Numbered from the stretch's first letter, positions 10,221 through 22,556 are shown. The stretch: DNA of 64,000 nucleotides from Nyssa sinensis (GCA_008638375.1 CM018035.1:36512824-36576823); one strand, 5' to 3'. The notes: a model not told the origin generated them from the sequence alone. Numbers and translations are program-made.

Positions 10221-11537
10221 ACAGCAGGATGGCCTTATTTTTTTTTCTTCAAAGATTTCCTAGTCCAAACAGCGGATAGAGAGGCCAAACAAGAATAAGG
10301 TATCCCTATTACAACTGGGGTTATTAAATCAGCTCCTGTCCGTGTAGCCAAATAGTCTTAAATCATTTAAAATCAATTTTTCACTTAACAAAACGTTGTC
10401 GTTTCATTAATGCGGTGGCTTGCCCATGATTCAACATGTGTCTGAGTCGACACAGTGGCTGGCTACCTCGGTCAGGATCAGCCGAGTCAACTCACGAGTT
10501 GACCCAGCAGGGTCTTCTTCTTCCCCACCCTCCGAGCACTGTAGCTCTGCAACCCTAGCTACAATTTTTCCTAATTTCGTGGTTTTCTATTGCAATTCGA
10601 GTGGTTTGGTTTATTTCTTTGGGTTTCTGCATGTCTCAAAAGGAGTTTGGCATCATTTTGGGGGTTTGTATTGCGCTCAACAGTGCAGTGGAAGGTCTTT
10701 GAAGGGTCTCGGTTTTGGGCTAAATTCCTTACTCATTTCAAGGCCATTTTCGGGTCTGTTTGTTGTGTTGGTTTCCTTGAGTCGTGAGGTATCTATGCCT
10801 AATCCTACAACAAGCTTAAGTGTGTCTATATGGATTTGCCATTGTTGGCAAATTGGCACTCCATTGGAACAGTGCTCACTCATGAGCCAATGCCACGGGT
10901 TTCTTATTTTTCCTTCCTTTTTCCTCGTGTGTTTTATTATTCAAGACTCAGAAGTGGCCAGTGTGTGAGTTTTGAGGTTAAACAAGAAATTTCCAAGCTT
11001 TCAACAATGGTGGTTCACACTTGAACCACTGTTTTTGGGCTATTTTTGGAGCCTATTCCTACCCTTTATTAATGATTTCTAACTTAAGTATCATGCATGC
11101 AGAAAAGAAAACTCAAAATAGTTGTATATACACAATTTTTAAAGAGAGAAAAATAAAAGGTTTGGTGATTTTACCCCTACAATGGCTCCTCCCTCCCTCT
11201 TCTTGCTTGGTTCAGGTCCCCTTAAATCCCTCGAAAACAACACTCATCTTCCCTCTTTTTTCTTCTTTTTCTTCTTCTTTCTTCTTCTTATCTCACTTTC
11301 TCTTTCTACCTCACTCTCTCTCTCTAGGTTTCTCTCTCTAGCTGACTTACACTCATATCACAATTCTGATTTCTGAACTTCAATCGCACACAAGCAACAC
11401 TCATATATAGATATATCTTATTTATTTTATTTTAAAAATAAATTTTGTTGCATGAAAGGTGATTGGGCAATTTGGGAGGTGGAGGGACTTTTTCATATAC
11501 ATATATACATATAAGTTACATTTTTAAGCACAAAAGT

Positions 11538-11612
11538 GTTGGCAGCTCACTTGGTTATTTTTTAGGCCTAAGTGCTTTGCCTACTTTAGGTCAAGGGTTT
11601 AAAACCCCTTGG
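11538..11612 (+). other. Antisense tRNA-like module (proximal)
   Basis: GCAGCTCACTTGGTTA (11542-11557) resembles an A-box. GGTCAAGGGTTTAAAACCCC (11589-11608) resembles a T-arm with a degraded B-box. It lies about 470-540 bp from the LTR start, the same relative place as in the A-family LTRs. Confidence 0.5.
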
Positions 11613-12077
11613 CCTCACATTTTGGTTCCCGTTTCGCTATTCCCCCCCCCCCCCTCTTATGCCTTGTTTGGCATTAAATTTATTTATTTTTACTTTTTGC
11701 ATTATTTTCTCTTTTGTGAATTTAATTTTTGTATTCAATCCTTCATGTATCGATTTTATAAATCGTAGCCATGGATTATTTTCCTGGAGTCGATCTCGTG
11801 AATTAAGGTCTCGAAACTATTTTTGGAATTGTTATTATTTCCCAATCCAATTTTCTTAATTATTCTTATTCGTCTTGATTTAATAAATTGAAGGCTTATA
11901 ATTTTATTTCTATTTTTCACTTGTTGACTTCGTTAGTCGAAGCGTTATTGTTTTAATTTCCTTTACGTATCATTCTTATTCATTTTATTTTAACCCTCGT
12001 CATCTTAATTAAATTTTCTTAAGTCCCCAATATTTAATCAGTGGCTTAATTTTTATTAATCGGGTCGAGGTGTTACA

Positions 12078-12355
12078 AATCCCTTTACCAAAAATAATTA
12101 CCACCGTCGGATAGCCCGAGCTTTCAACAAGAAAGTTAGGAAAAGAGGATTGCAAGTAGGAGATCTAGTACTAAAAAAAAAAAAATCAAAGCCCCAATGA
12201 TCAACATCATGAGGGAAGTTCTGACCCAATTAGAATGGCCCGTTCATCATCAAGTCCATAGCCACTGGAGGTACAACTTGGCTTACAGACATGGATGGAA
12301 ATGAGTTCTTCTTACCCACCAACCTAGACCAACTCAAAGCATTCTATGTTTAGGA
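12078..12355 (+). pseudogene. Tat-lineage integrase C-terminal fragment (Tat-1 pol)
   Basis: In frame from about 12098 the + strand reads HRRIARAFNKKVRKRG, then LQVGDLVLKK. After a frame disturbance at an A-run (about 12173-12185) it resumes with GPFIIKS- and WLTDMDGNEFFLPTNLDQLK-like segments, ending at a TAG near 12351. This is the end of a Ty3/gypsy integrase (tRNA-guided reverse transcription element; integrase joins cDNA to nuclear DNA). The basic helix followed by VGDLVL and a glycine-rich fold is typical of Tat-type pol. Everything upstream (gag, protease, RT) is absent, replaced by the reverse LTR that abuts it. Non-functional. Confidence 0.75.
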
Positions 12356-12822
12356 GCTTAGACTTACTATAATAGAACTAAAATGACTTGATCCCCCATC
12401 AAGTAATGTTACGAACAACATGGGGGCACGTAGGTAGCTCACAAAGTCACTGTGGGTACGGTCTCAAAAATAATAATAGAATTTCATTTCTCTAAACCAA
12501 AGTAGATGTCCAATATTATATTTCATAATTAGTTAAAATCCAATCCGATTTGGTGATAAGATGTCTAAACAAGACTAACTACCTCACAAAAATATCATTG
12601 TTATTAAGGGATCACTCTCATCGTCACAAATGGATTATCCTTTCTTTTCCATTAATTTTTCTTCAAAATCAAACTCCTTGCCTGTTATTTTCTCCACAAA
12701 GTACAAAAGGCCTTTCTTCTCATCAACTTGCAAGTCAAAGCGCCCAAAGTTCAGTTTTCCCTTCCGACTACAACACCTCTCGAGGGACCCTTGGGCACCC
12801 CCTTTTCCTCTTCAAGCCTCGA
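12356..12822 (+). other. Tat-1 region downstream of pol, no gene seen
   Basis: Between the integrase stop and the solo LTR. Nothing coding is convincing; ORFs at 12550-12855 cross into the LTR and have no recognisable domain. The last five bases, CTCGA (12818-12822), are the left copy of the target duplication. Confidence 0.5.
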
Positions 12823-13389
12823 TGTAATACCCCGACCCGATTAATTAATAATTAGTTCGCTAATTATTAATTAGAAACAAAACAAAGAATGATTAAGAAA
12901 ATTTATCGAGATTTTCCGATAATTACGATGGACTAATAAAATGATTAAATAAATCAAGAGGGGACGATGAGGACCAGATCAAGAAAACAATAGAGTGACA
13001 ACTTCGATTTGTGAAATTAATATGTGAAGAAAAATAAATTCTAAATTAGAGACGGTCAAGTAAGAACGTAATGAATGCCAAGAACAATGATATGATGGAA
13101 AATCATTGAATAGAATGCAATAGTGCAAAATTAGCATGATGCCCAAAGGAGCACATTAATCGAAACTAATCCGATAATTATGATGGATTATAAAAATTAA
13201 ATGGAACACGATGAGACATATAAAATGGAAATAATAACATTTGAAATCTATTACACACAGTCGAAAGCGAGGCTAGCATACCAAAGTGCTTTTAAAGCAA
13301 TTAAGGCACAAACGAAATCAAGTAGGATGGCCTAAACGCCAAACGAGGCCTAAGACCAAAAACATAACCAAAATGCCAAAAATACAATG

Positions 13390-13462
13390 GATGGGTTTTG
13401 AACCCTTGACCCAAAGTCAATGAAGCATTTAAGTCCCGAAAAAATGCCAATTGGGCTACCAA
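13390..13462 (-). other. Antisense tRNA-like module
   Basis: On - it reads TAGCCCAATTGGCA (13458-13445, A-box-like), then GGTCAAGGGTTCAAAACCC (to 13393). The latter resembles a T-arm with a GGG/CCC stem and a 7-nt TTCAAAA loop. It is antisense to the LTR, offset about 570-640 bp. Confidence 0.55.
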
Positions 13463-13489
13463 CCATTTCGTGATATATATTACATAAGA

Positions 13490-13608
13490 TATATATATAT
13501 ATATATATGTATATGTAAGCATAAAGTGAGCAATCTAGAACAAATAAAATAAAAATAAAATAAAATAATGAATATAATAATCATAAAATATATACATACA
13601 CGCACACG

Positions 13609-13644
<36 letters not shown>

Positions 13645-13830
13645 AATGCTGCTGTAAGTAGCATGGCCCCAAGGATTAAAATATATGTGTGTGTACGTGT
13701 GGTAAGGAGGGCAGTACAGAGCAGGTAGAAAGAAAAGATCGATTGATGTGTATATATATATATATATACACACACACACGCACAAACCATTCAACTGTCC
13801 CAAAAATATACAGAGAGAGAGAGAGAGAGA
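13490..13830. repeat. Microsatellite cluster (TA, AC, GT, GA)
   Basis: TA runs (13490-13510, 13628-13643, 13750-13768), AC/GC-type CA runs (13600-13627, 13768-13782) and a GA run (13812-13832). These open long low-complexity frames on the - strand (13480-13803 and others) that are not genes. Confidence 0.85.
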
Positions 13831-16253
13831 GAAAGCTATTGTGAGGGAGGAAAAGAAGAAGAAGGAAAGGAAATGAGATCAAGGGTAAGAAGGGAGAAAA
13901 GAAGTAAGCTCTTTCCTATTATTCTTCTTTATATTTTTTTTTTACTATGCTTACTAGTTTTTTTGAAAACTTAAACTAAACGCCCAAAGAACCATAGGGT
14001 TTGAAAGAGTAGGAAAAATGATGAATTTAGAAAGAAACGGGAGGTTTTTTTGGTGGAGAAATGAGAGAGAAAATATAGAAAGAGAAAGGTGTCCAAAAAT
14101 TATAGGTGGAGGAAAAGTGTCTTATTTGAAGCTGAAAACAAACCCAAATGAATTATTGATGTCCCTAGAATCATTTTGATATAAAATGCGTCAAAGACGG
14201 GCGTCAAAATAATGAGAAAAATCAAAATAAAAGGTTGCCGAAAAATGGCTTCTCGCCGGAGCAGCCATTGGAAGTGGTTGTTCGATGGCCGTCAGGTTGC
14301 CTAACGTTGAGTTTGGTCAGAGAAATGGGATCCTTGAAAAAATTGGAACATTTCCATGTTTTTAGAATCATGAAAGTCCACCGAAAAACTGTCACCAGCA
14401 CCGAAGAAGACGCTGGAGACGGCATTGGAAAGAAGCATGAGGAAGATGAACCTATTTGTTAATGGGTCGGGTTGGAGGTTCAGGTCAGGTCAGACTCGCC
14501 TAACTGCACGTGCATGGGTTGCAGGTAACAAAGTTCCAAAACAATAGACACGTGAAACGTCAAAATGGAAATTTTACCCATAGTATTCCAAAAGCCAGAT
14601 AAACCTCAAGAGGGACATAGTCTAGCTATTTTGGGCACCTTAGACTTAATGGTAGAGTCCGTATTAGCAAGCGAAGTACCAAAGAATATGACGCGTGAAA
14701 GTGTAAAATTATGACAATGCCCTTAGGCTTAATGTAAGTTACTAATAAGCAAATTAAGATTCAAAAAAGCCTAAATCTATTATAATCAATATTCCAAACT
14801 TAATGATAACGTTCCTTTGAGAAAAATCAGAGCCAATAACAGATTAAAAAATGACGAATACATCCTTAAGACACAACGGAGTTACTAGGGGAGTAATAAT
14901 GAAATAAATAAGTCCACAAAAATGCTGCAAGGACCGAATAGACTCTAATGGAGTCGAAATTCGTAAACGGTAAACAAAAAGGTATGGAACATTAGAAAGT
15001 ATAAATTATCGAATTGCCCTTGAAGGGCCAAATATGCTATAGGGCTATAGAAAACCTCAAAATGGGAAATTAAAGACTTTCAATTGAATAAACTGAGTTC
15101 GAAAAGAACCCAAAACACTACATAACAATGGTCGAGAATTGAATGAGTACTAATTCATTTTGTAATATACTTTTGAATCTATGATTATAGGGTCACTCGA
15201 AACGATGGAAAATGGAAAGAAAGCTATGAAGTAGCAATTGTAGTACTGCATGGGAATGCGATGTTAAAGAACCGAGGTAAGTAAACCCAAAATTTGTTAT
15301 GCGGTCCTTCCTTAGCCATGTCACCATATTCTTCATGCTGCCACCTTGTACTCTATTATCTAATATGTTTGATTTCCACAATTGATATTGTTCCATCTTG
15401 TGGACTTGATGAGTTATTGCATGTCAGCATCCTGTTATGATTAGTACGTATTTCCATGATGTTTGGATACTGAATAGTATATGTCATACGTTGTTGAGAA
15501 AAGTATTACTCCAAAAAATTATGCATTATGTATCTATGGTAGTATTTGTTACATTACACAGTTCAGTCCTTAGGGACAATATGTTGATAGTCTACACATG
15601 GCATTATCTATCTGTGGTAGTATTTGATACATTACACACTTCAGTCCTTAGGGACAAGATGCTGAAGTCTACACGTGGGTGTAAGTGTCACAATGCACGA
15701 TTGATCTACACGTGGTTGTGAGAGTCACAATGCACGATCGACACATAGTCATGTGAGGCATGACATACGACTTGAGTCCTAGAAGACACTGAAAAGTTTG
15801 AAAAGCGTTGTGCTATAAGCACGAAAGGGAATGCCGGGCCCTGATAGATAGCTTCTTTCTATCTCTTACATGACATTCTCTTGATTCCGATATGATGTAT
15901 ATGTTAAGCATCGTTGATATTGTATTCCTTGGATCCTTGATATGCTTTGTGAGCTTTTCCTTGGAATACTCCTTGTTGTGCTATTTGATGTGATGACATG
16001 CCTATATAGATATTTTCTAATTCGGCAGCATATTATTTGGCTATTCCTTGTTGTTTTGTGTACTTATCTTGGGATACGCCTACAGGACTTGAGGGTCATT
16101 TCTATCGAATTATATGTAGGTGACTGGCTATTGTGACTTCTATTATGTCTCCTGTTATGACATGCATCATTATATTACATCTTATTGGTATTTGCTCATG
16201 CCTACTTTATGGATTGATCTTGACCCATAATAGAGGAAGGGACTTTACTTACT

Positions 16254-16307
16254 GAGCTTTGTTAGCTCATTCTGTTTGTATTACTTATCTTTTTCATGAC
16301 AGCAGGA
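16254..16307 (+). promoter_or_regulatory. Hairpin plus CAG module
   Basis: GAGCTTTGTTAGCTC (16254-16268) is a 5-6 bp stem with a short loop. It is followed by a T-rich stretch with TTTTTCATGACAGCAG. It sits in the LTR 3' portion like the equivalents in other families. Confidence 0.5.
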
Positions 16308-16713
16308 GATTGAGGGATTGCCAGACATACACATAGAGTAGCTACTCTACTCGCTACTGTCAGTCTTTTTGGGCGAGTATGATGGACATTTTTGGTTATA
16401 CTGATGAGATAGACTAGTATAGAGTAGTCTTAATTCTCCCATGAGTCTAGGTCTTGGGTACGGGTATAGGTATATGTATGCTTTAGGATATGTACATAAA
16501 TACTTTTTATTTTTTGGACAATGTAAAAACTAAACTCTGATGATGATAGATGTTGATATGATGATATGACATGCAAATTGAAAATCTTTGTACAGTATAT
16601 CAAATTCACAAGTGAGGGCACGGCTTATGAGCTGCCGCCCAATAGTACAATTATAGAAAGAATAGTTGCACACCCCGATCCGTACACGGTGGCTAGCGGG
16701 TCGCGACACTCGA

Positions 16714-17285
16714 ACTTCTCAAGTATTTCCTTCGTTAAGTTTAAAATCCACCAAACCCTCTTTATGATTTTTTGTTGAAATGGAAATTTCCTCAAACTTT
16801 GTGCTTATGTTCATTGCCATAACAAATCTCGTCTTTTCAAAAAGGACACCCGTTGAGAGATTTTCCCGATCACCCGCTTCCTTCTAAAGCTACCTCAAAT
16901 GGTCTTTAGTCATGTGCGTCTTCCTACAAAAATCTGTATCACCGAACTCAAAAAGATGAAGCCTCTTTCAAAGGCTAGTCAACCTACTTACAAGCGAAGA
17001 GGTCAACTCCTTCATAGGATAATATGGGCCCCAAGTCTGTGGCCTAATTTGCTTAAGGCCAAATTGACGAAGAAGGCGAATAGGGTAATAAAAGGATGTC
17101 ACTCTAAGGTCGGATATGCATACACATAAGTAACCTACAGAACGCAAAATAGGGGCTCCACAATGCTAATGTAAAGTGGTCCAATCAAAATCACTAGCAC
17201 TCAAGGTTACCAAGAAGCCACTTCATGCTTGCTCATCAGTTTGAATCACCAAAAGCTTCTATGAGAGATAGTGTTTAGGGTCGGT
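16714..17285 (+). other. Tat-1 internal spacer, no gene recognised
   Basis: Sequence between the solo LTR and the antisense ORF remnants. A 76-codon + frame at 16899-17129 has no recognisable domain. Probably the non-coding 3' internal region of Tat-1. Confidence 0.45.
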
Positions 17286-17289
17286 ATGG

Positions 17290-17960
17290 GCAAGACTACA
17301 GACTTTCCAAAAGCGCCAATTTGTCTTTAAGCCGTATCATTAACAATAAGAGGCTAGCACCAAATTCTTGGCCCAATCCATTATACACCATGTCCAAGCC
17401 ATTCAAAGTCCTAGCTAAGACAAGACCCATGATGCTCCCTTCTTTGTCAAGGTCATCAACAGCTTCAATCAAGCGAGCATCAATCATAGTTGGATCAGTT
17501 AAGAGTAAGAAATGAGAAATCATGCATAAAGCTAAGGCAGTCAGCCTAGCGCACATTGGTTCTTGGTTCTTAAAGCAGTTCATGATTGGCAAAAGAGAAA
17601 AGCTCTCACTTTGCACCAACAACCTCGCCTTTAGGCATTCAATGACAACAAGTCTAAGAAAAGGGAAGAATAACCTCTTTGAACCTTAGGGAATATCATC
17701 TTTCCTTGGACAGTCACATCAAGGATAGCACAGAATTCCTCAAAATTTGGGCAAAGCTCATCCATGTTAAAGGAAAGACATGATCCACAAGGTCCCAAAA
17801 TCTCGCACAAGCTTTCAAAACCTTTACTCCACCACAATGTTAGTCATGAAAAGGAGAAATTTTAGCTTGGATGATCTCAAATTGATCCTCTCTACCGGTG
17901 TGAAAGAAACCATCCATGAGTGAAGCTCGCTATCAAGAACATTCGCGCTGGTAGTTGTGG
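17290..17960 (-). pseudogene. Antisense ORF remnant, plant-mobile-domain-like (distal part)
   Basis: Translated on -, the segment reads from about 17950 (-SELHSWMVSFTPVER-) through NMDELCPNFEEFCAILDV (in 17631-17837) to a long clean stretch at 17622-17296 with ARLTALALCMISHFLL, IDARLIEAVDDL and GLVLARTLNGLD. The pattern of helical blocks resembles the plant-mobile-domain-related proteins that plant genomes carry in transposons and in retrotransposon extra ORFs. That assignment is recall, not a search result. The segment has at least one frame change (about 17630) and several stops, so it is dead. It lies downstream of, and antisense to, Tat-1 pol, a placement known for extra ORFs of some Tat-lineage elements. 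Confidence 0.5.
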
Positions 17961-18399
17961 CGGCCATGAGGAGGACAAGAGTTCAAGGGGCTATGCAAAT
18001 CAAAGAAAAGTGGGAAAGATACATGATGGGAGGTCTAAGGCTCTTTTCATAATCACAAAAACATGCAATTCCATCTCCAAGTTGGGTTAGGAAGTCAAAT
18101 TTTGGAAAAAGTGCAACTGTTAGCAAAATTGGACAAAATCTACACACGGTATGGATCAGCACACACGAGTTTCGATCGATACTTAGGTATGGGAAATACC
18201 CCTCTCAATGTGCCGATCACATAGAGGTTTCTTGGGCCATTTTTCCCAATTTTGCCATGCTCTGCATTTTTGTAGTTTTCTAGGTTCACCAAGTGTGAAA
18301 ATCACTCTTTTTTGGGCTTAAAGCTAGATGTTTTCATTAGGAAAAGGTTACATATGTGTTCGAAAACATTTGGACAAAAATAAATAAGAAAAAAAATAT

Positions 18400-19345
18400 T
18401 AAATTCAAAAAATCTACACAAATCTTACAACGTTCGCGCCATGTACCCTTCTATCACCTCGACTATCTTAGAGGCACCACTTCTTCCTTTGTATCCTCAT
18501 CATCATAAACAAGTCCATAGCTCCTCCTGGGCCTACGGGCTGGAGTTTGAGAGCTCTTGGGCTGGTCAATGTTTCTCCTTCTTGAGCCTTCTCCTCATCC
18601 TCTTCTTGTTGAGATCTCGCCACCTGGCCTGATCGGAGGCTGAGACATCTACTCAAGTTGGGACACCCTGCTCACCTGAAAGAGCATCAAAATACAAGTT
18701 AGGAAGTAGTATAGACAGAGAACAGTCATCAAAGGTAAACATCTTACAATGTCTACGTCAGTCCAGCAAGTGGCCCTCTACCATAACTCGACCGTGACTT
18801 GCATCACCTTGTGCTTCAAAGTCATAATATAGACACAGACCTCTGGATAAATCAGTCGAGCTACCTAACAAGCCACCAAAAGGGTTAGCAAAACTTCTAG
18901 TAAAAAATCTAGAGGGTCAAACAGTTAGATGTTATGCTAGTCAAATGATTAGGTGGAAGAAGTCTTTCAATAACGCCCATAGGCCTCATGTGTTCCTCAA
19001 AAAGAAGTACATCCTCCTCAGTCATGACTAGTACATTGAATGCAGGAAAGGCCACAAGAATACCCATCTCTGTAGTTGTGGTTTCGACCTCTTGAGAAGA
19101 CCAGTCACTAGCACTAGGCCGACCAACTCTTGTGGGATGAGGGGGTCCTCTGGTCAAGGTAGATGTTACCCCTCCCCCCCCCCCAAAATATGCCCTAAAC
19201 ACTGTAAAGTGATTGAAAAAGCACTCCATCAGTATACCTTCCAAAATCCCCAAAAAATAGGCATCCTTAGGAAGACTGTCAATCTCTCTAATGTTTTTTG
19301 AAGGAGTCATCGAAGGGAAAAGTTTAGCTGTATTGTCCACTTAGC
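18400..19345 (-). pseudogene. Antisense ORF remnant (linker region)
   Basis: The - strand holds a 143-codon open frame (19340-18909) beginning MDNTAKLFPSM, with a glycine tract from a poly-C run (about 19175-19188), and a 62-codon frame (18656-18468) rich in Q, E and K. Neither has a domain I recognise. Their position between the two plant-mobile-domain-like blocks suggests they are the low-complexity linker of the same antisense ORF. The frames differ and are stop-bounded, so no intact protein is encoded. Confidence 0.35.
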
Positions 19346-19689
19346 GAACCACTCGCTCGCCCAAATAAAAAACTTGTTTGAAAAGGCCCTCCAAAATCAA
19401 GCGTCTACGAGATATCCCCACACCTTTTCCTACCAACGCAAGGACCTCGCCCCATAGGTTCCATTGCACCTGTCAAAAAGCACACAATGTAGGTCCTTGT
19501 TATAGGCCAACAACATGAAAAATGACAAGTCCTGAAAACATTCTAACTATGTCAGCCTAGATCCGATCCAAGGCCAGTAGGAACTTATGGATCGCATTGG
19601 CACTGTGTCGGTTATCCCTTATCCACTGCCATATGAGGGGAAACACATCCTCTTCGAGAGCAACCAAAAGATAATGAAGCAATCTTAGA

Positions 19690-20330
19690 ACCTCACATGC
19701 TTAAATCTGCACACAGAAATCAAACCAAAGTCAAGTGGGGTCTAGAGAAAAAAATGAATGAAAAAAAAATTCATAAAGGGAAAGCATACCTCCCACACCA
19801 TGTTCATGCCTCCAAATCCCTTCACCACCCTTTAGGACAGTGAGCACATCCATCAATAAAGCACCATCATTATTGTTCCGCCTCAATTGAGCCGACCAAA
19901 GTTAGCCACATCATCCAACGCGAAAAGACACCAAAGGTTGACCATTTTACCACCATTTGCGAAGAGCGATCGCTCAAAAACAAAGAGCAGAAAAGCTCTA
20001 GTAGGCTGGTCTTGTACCATTGTGCTGCGGCACTCCTTGTGATGGAAAGCCTCCCAAATATACTTCATCCGAGCTGCGCCACCCGAGGCAAACTGGGGGA
20101 CCTATCCTAACAATCTCTAAATCTCTGCCAGTCAGCGGTGAATATTGCTATCCCATAACACTCACTCACCGCTTACTAGAATTTCAGTAATCATAGAAAA
20201 ATATAAGCGAATAAATGTGACATCCCTGAAGTGTAGGTGGAATGTGTTCATAATGTCCCACCATCACTCAGCCATGGCGTAAAGAACCTTTCAATCTCTA
20301 TTCGCATGAAAATTTTGGTCAAGAAATGGT
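19690..20330 (-). pseudogene. Antisense plant-mobile-domain remnant (N-terminal part)
   Basis: Reading leftward from about 20290, the - strand gives an MNTFHLHFRDVTF-like block, then MKYIWEAF, RAFLLFVFERSLFANGG, VNLWCLFALDDV and a GRLN*GG block in which a tryptophan codon appears to have become a stop (19883). The order HTFHLP-like block, RA-LL-, SLFA, L-ALDDV, WGG matches the plant mobile domain (PMD, aminotransferase-like) as I know it. PMD proteins occur in transposons and in host silencing factors. Multiple stops and shifts show decay. Together with 17290-17960 it probably formed one antisense ORF in Tat-1. Confidence 0.55.
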
Positions 20331-20339
20331 GCAAAATCG

Positions 20340-21893
20340 GCGTGGGCAATGTGGCTCTTACATCGTGGTGGTAAGTTGGCCCACCATTCGTCAATATCGC
20401 CTGTCGAGTTGCGAGCCCAAATCTCAAACTCCTTTTGCAAAAGAAATAGTCAAGATGATGTTAGAAACTCATAAACATGTCAAACCTGAAGCAAAAATAC
20501 AAGAAAACCCCAAAAATAACAAAAAGATGCCATTAAGGGATTTTGTCAAGCGGGTGGTGTGAACTCTCCAAAGAGGCACGTGGGTGAACTGTCTATGTAT
20601 GGCCAACCTCCATTTTTACATGCAATTCATGTACACAACATTTCAACCAATCAAGGGGGTGGAATCAAAGAAAAAATGCCCAAAAATAATCGAGAGAAAA
20701 CACAAAAAACACATACCTTTCCGTTGTGATAACAATAAGACAAGTGCCGAGTTGGCTCCCGAACCAACCTTGTGTCATTTTGAGCAGTTCGAGGGGCTTT
20801 GGAATATTGAATATCCCCAAGCACCAGTCCGGGTGCCACAAAATCTTAGTTTAAATCAAACATGGCGTCCAAATCATTAAAACTTCCGCTTGCCATTTCT
20901 TTAAAAAATCTCAAATCTTCTTACAAAAGACTCATTATTTGGGCTTCCCAAGGCTCAATTTAAGCTCCAAAGTCTTTAATCTAAGTCCCTACACAATTTA
21001 GCACAAGTTAGGTGAGCATAGGTAGAGATAAAGTCAAGAGAATTGTGAAGGAAAATAAAAAACATGCTGCATTTAACAAGCTGCCCGCACCTAGGCCCCT
21101 AGGGCCGATCAGTGTGCCAATTGGCACACAGTGATTGGGCAGGCTGATTTCGACCCATTTTGCAATTTTGGCATTTTTTGGCCCATTTTCACCTATTTGA
21201 AGCCCATTTTTGGTATTTTTAATCTATTGATTGCCACAAGTTTCTTTATAAATTCATCATGACTCAATTCCAATCACAAAATGAAAGCGGCCATATGCCG
21301 ATTTTATCCGAGTGTATACAAAGGTCCAACCCATTTGATAAAAAATACCCGATTCATCTCATTTTTCTTAAACCAATCACATCGATACTCCAAGCAACCA
21401 TATTCTCTCATTCAAAGCCAATGAATGGCATATGAATCCATTTTTCCCCAAAGAGTTCCACAAGATCTGATCTTCTCGACGGGCCTAATCTGAGTCATCT
21501 CACCAATAAAATACACTCTAGATTCAGAATCAATAATGAAATTCATAAAACCTATTAGGGTAGCATTCCTTTTAGATAAGTTATCTATCACAAAATTTCA
21601 TAAAACCTGTCAGGATGGCATTCCTTTTAGATAAGCTATCTTAGGACGCAATTCTATAAACCTATTTGGGTATATCTTCCTTCTAGGTGATCCTCTTGAA
21701 GGATGACATTCCTTCTTGATTCATTTCTATTATTCACAAACTACGTATAATTTGATTCACCTCAGTGTGATACGTAGGAATCTCATACAAAACTAGTATG
21801 AGCACATCAATTCAATAATCAAAGTCCCAAAATAAGCATCATTTCTTGCGCTGACGTTTGCTTTCTTGCAAGCTCCACTAACAAGGGACCATT
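20340..21893 (+). other. Tat-1 3' internal region; short tandem repeat at 21539-21708
   Basis: No credible gene; short frames such as 20326-20562 and 20584-20880 (+) have no domain. Three diverged units of about 57 bp with TCATAAAACCTATTAGGGT and ATTCCTTTTAGATAAG occupy 21539-21708. The stretch ends ACAAGGGACCATT just before the LTR start at 21894, a weak candidate polypurine tract. Confidence 0.45.
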
Positions 21894-22016
21894 TGTAGAC
21901 ACCTCATTTTGAGACCCTTGATTTAATATAGTTAGTTTTTTCATTCTTGGGACGTTAAAACAATCTATTCTATCTAGGGTTATTTTAGTAATTTCCATTA
22001 TTTCGCCCATAGTGGG
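21894..22016 (+). mobile_element. Tat-1 3' LTR, first part
   Basis: Begins TGTAGACACCTCATTTTGAG and enters the CATAGTGGG minisatellite, where the chromovirus inserted. The LTR resumes at 40828. GTGGG (22012-22016) is the left copy of the chromovirus target duplication. The same block starts at 6372 and 6960 in the tandem units. Confidence 0.65.
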
Positions 22017-22488
22017 TGTCACGACCCGAAACCCACCCTATGCGGATCTCGTGTCGTGGGGCCGATGTAACACCCCGATCCCGTGTAATTAATAATTAAT
22101 TATCTAATTATTAATTAGTACCGAATTATAGAATGATTTAGAGAATTAATCATAATCCCGACGGTCGCCATAGACCGATTAAATAAAGAAAATGTCTGGA
22201 GGGAAGGGTACCTTACCCGAATCCAAATTACTGATTAATTCGGTGAAATAACGCCGTTTTAATACTAACGGAACCCGAATTAGCTAACCCGGGAAATCCT
22301 GAATGATTAATAAATGGCACGGAACCTCTGATACTGTAGATAACTGAAATATGAAACTCTCGGAACAAACCGCATCGAAAAAAGAGCTACGGAATGAAAG
22401 TTATGTAGCAAACATTGAAACTGAATTACTACGCAGCCAAACGTGGCCTTAACCAAAAATGGTGAAAAAGGGGCCAAATGGGAGGCCA

Positions 22489-22556
22489 AGGGAATTGAAC
22501 CCTTGACCTTTGAGAGGGAATGAATTTTTCTCAAAAAGTTTACCAACTGGGCTGCC
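22489..22556 (-). other. Antisense tRNA-like module in LTR A2
   Basis: On - it has CAGCCCAGTTGGTAAA (A-box-like, 22555-22540) and GGTTCAATTCC (B-box, 22501-22491). The sequence is practically the same as in A1, with a T-arm of 5-bp stem and 7-nt loop. Confidence 0.6.

Larger units (their letters stand above)
8270..12077 (-). mobile_element. Reverse-oriented LTR, about 3.8 kb (left end uncertain)
   Basis: Ends on + with CGGGTCGAGGTGTTACA (12061-12077), the reverse complement of a TGTAACACCTCGACCCG LTR start. In LTR orientation it holds antisense tRNA-like modules at 11612-11538 and 10220-10149, quasi-palindromic GGACCTCACCATTGAGTC-type units (9828, 9974) and the hairpin-CTGAAAA module (8314-8354). 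The expected TGTCAC terminus is missing, so the left end is probably deleted and no target duplication could be matched. It abuts the Tat-1 integrase fragment. ORFs such as 10420-10968 lie in LTR sequence and have no recognisable domain. Confidence 0.65.
12823..16708 (+). mobile_element. Solo LTR, 3.89 kb, target duplication CTCGA
   Basis: Starts TGTAATACCCCGACCCG and ends CGGGTCGCGACA. It is flanked by CTCGA at 12818-12822 and 16709-16713, a perfect 5-bp duplication. Contents: antisense tRNA-like module (13390-13462), AC/TA/GA microsatellites (about 13490-13830), donor-like AAGGGTAAGA (13881), a GACTTAATGGTAGAGTCC quasi-palindrome (from 14643), GAG/GTAAGTA (15276/15277) and a GAGCTTTGTTAGCTC hairpin (16254). 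No second LTR or coding region, so it is a solo LTR. Only its termini and modules resemble the A family; the body differs. Confidence 0.88.

Noticed and set aside
10420..10968. 182-codon + ORF with hydrophobic C-terminal half
   Set aside because: Lies wholly inside a reverse LTR, has no recognisable domain, and its surroundings match non-coding parts of other LTRs.
8270..12077. Target duplication for the reverse LTR ending at 12077 (AATCC)
   Set aside because: No matching AATCC next to an LTR terminus on the left; that end seems deleted, so no duplication is claimed.
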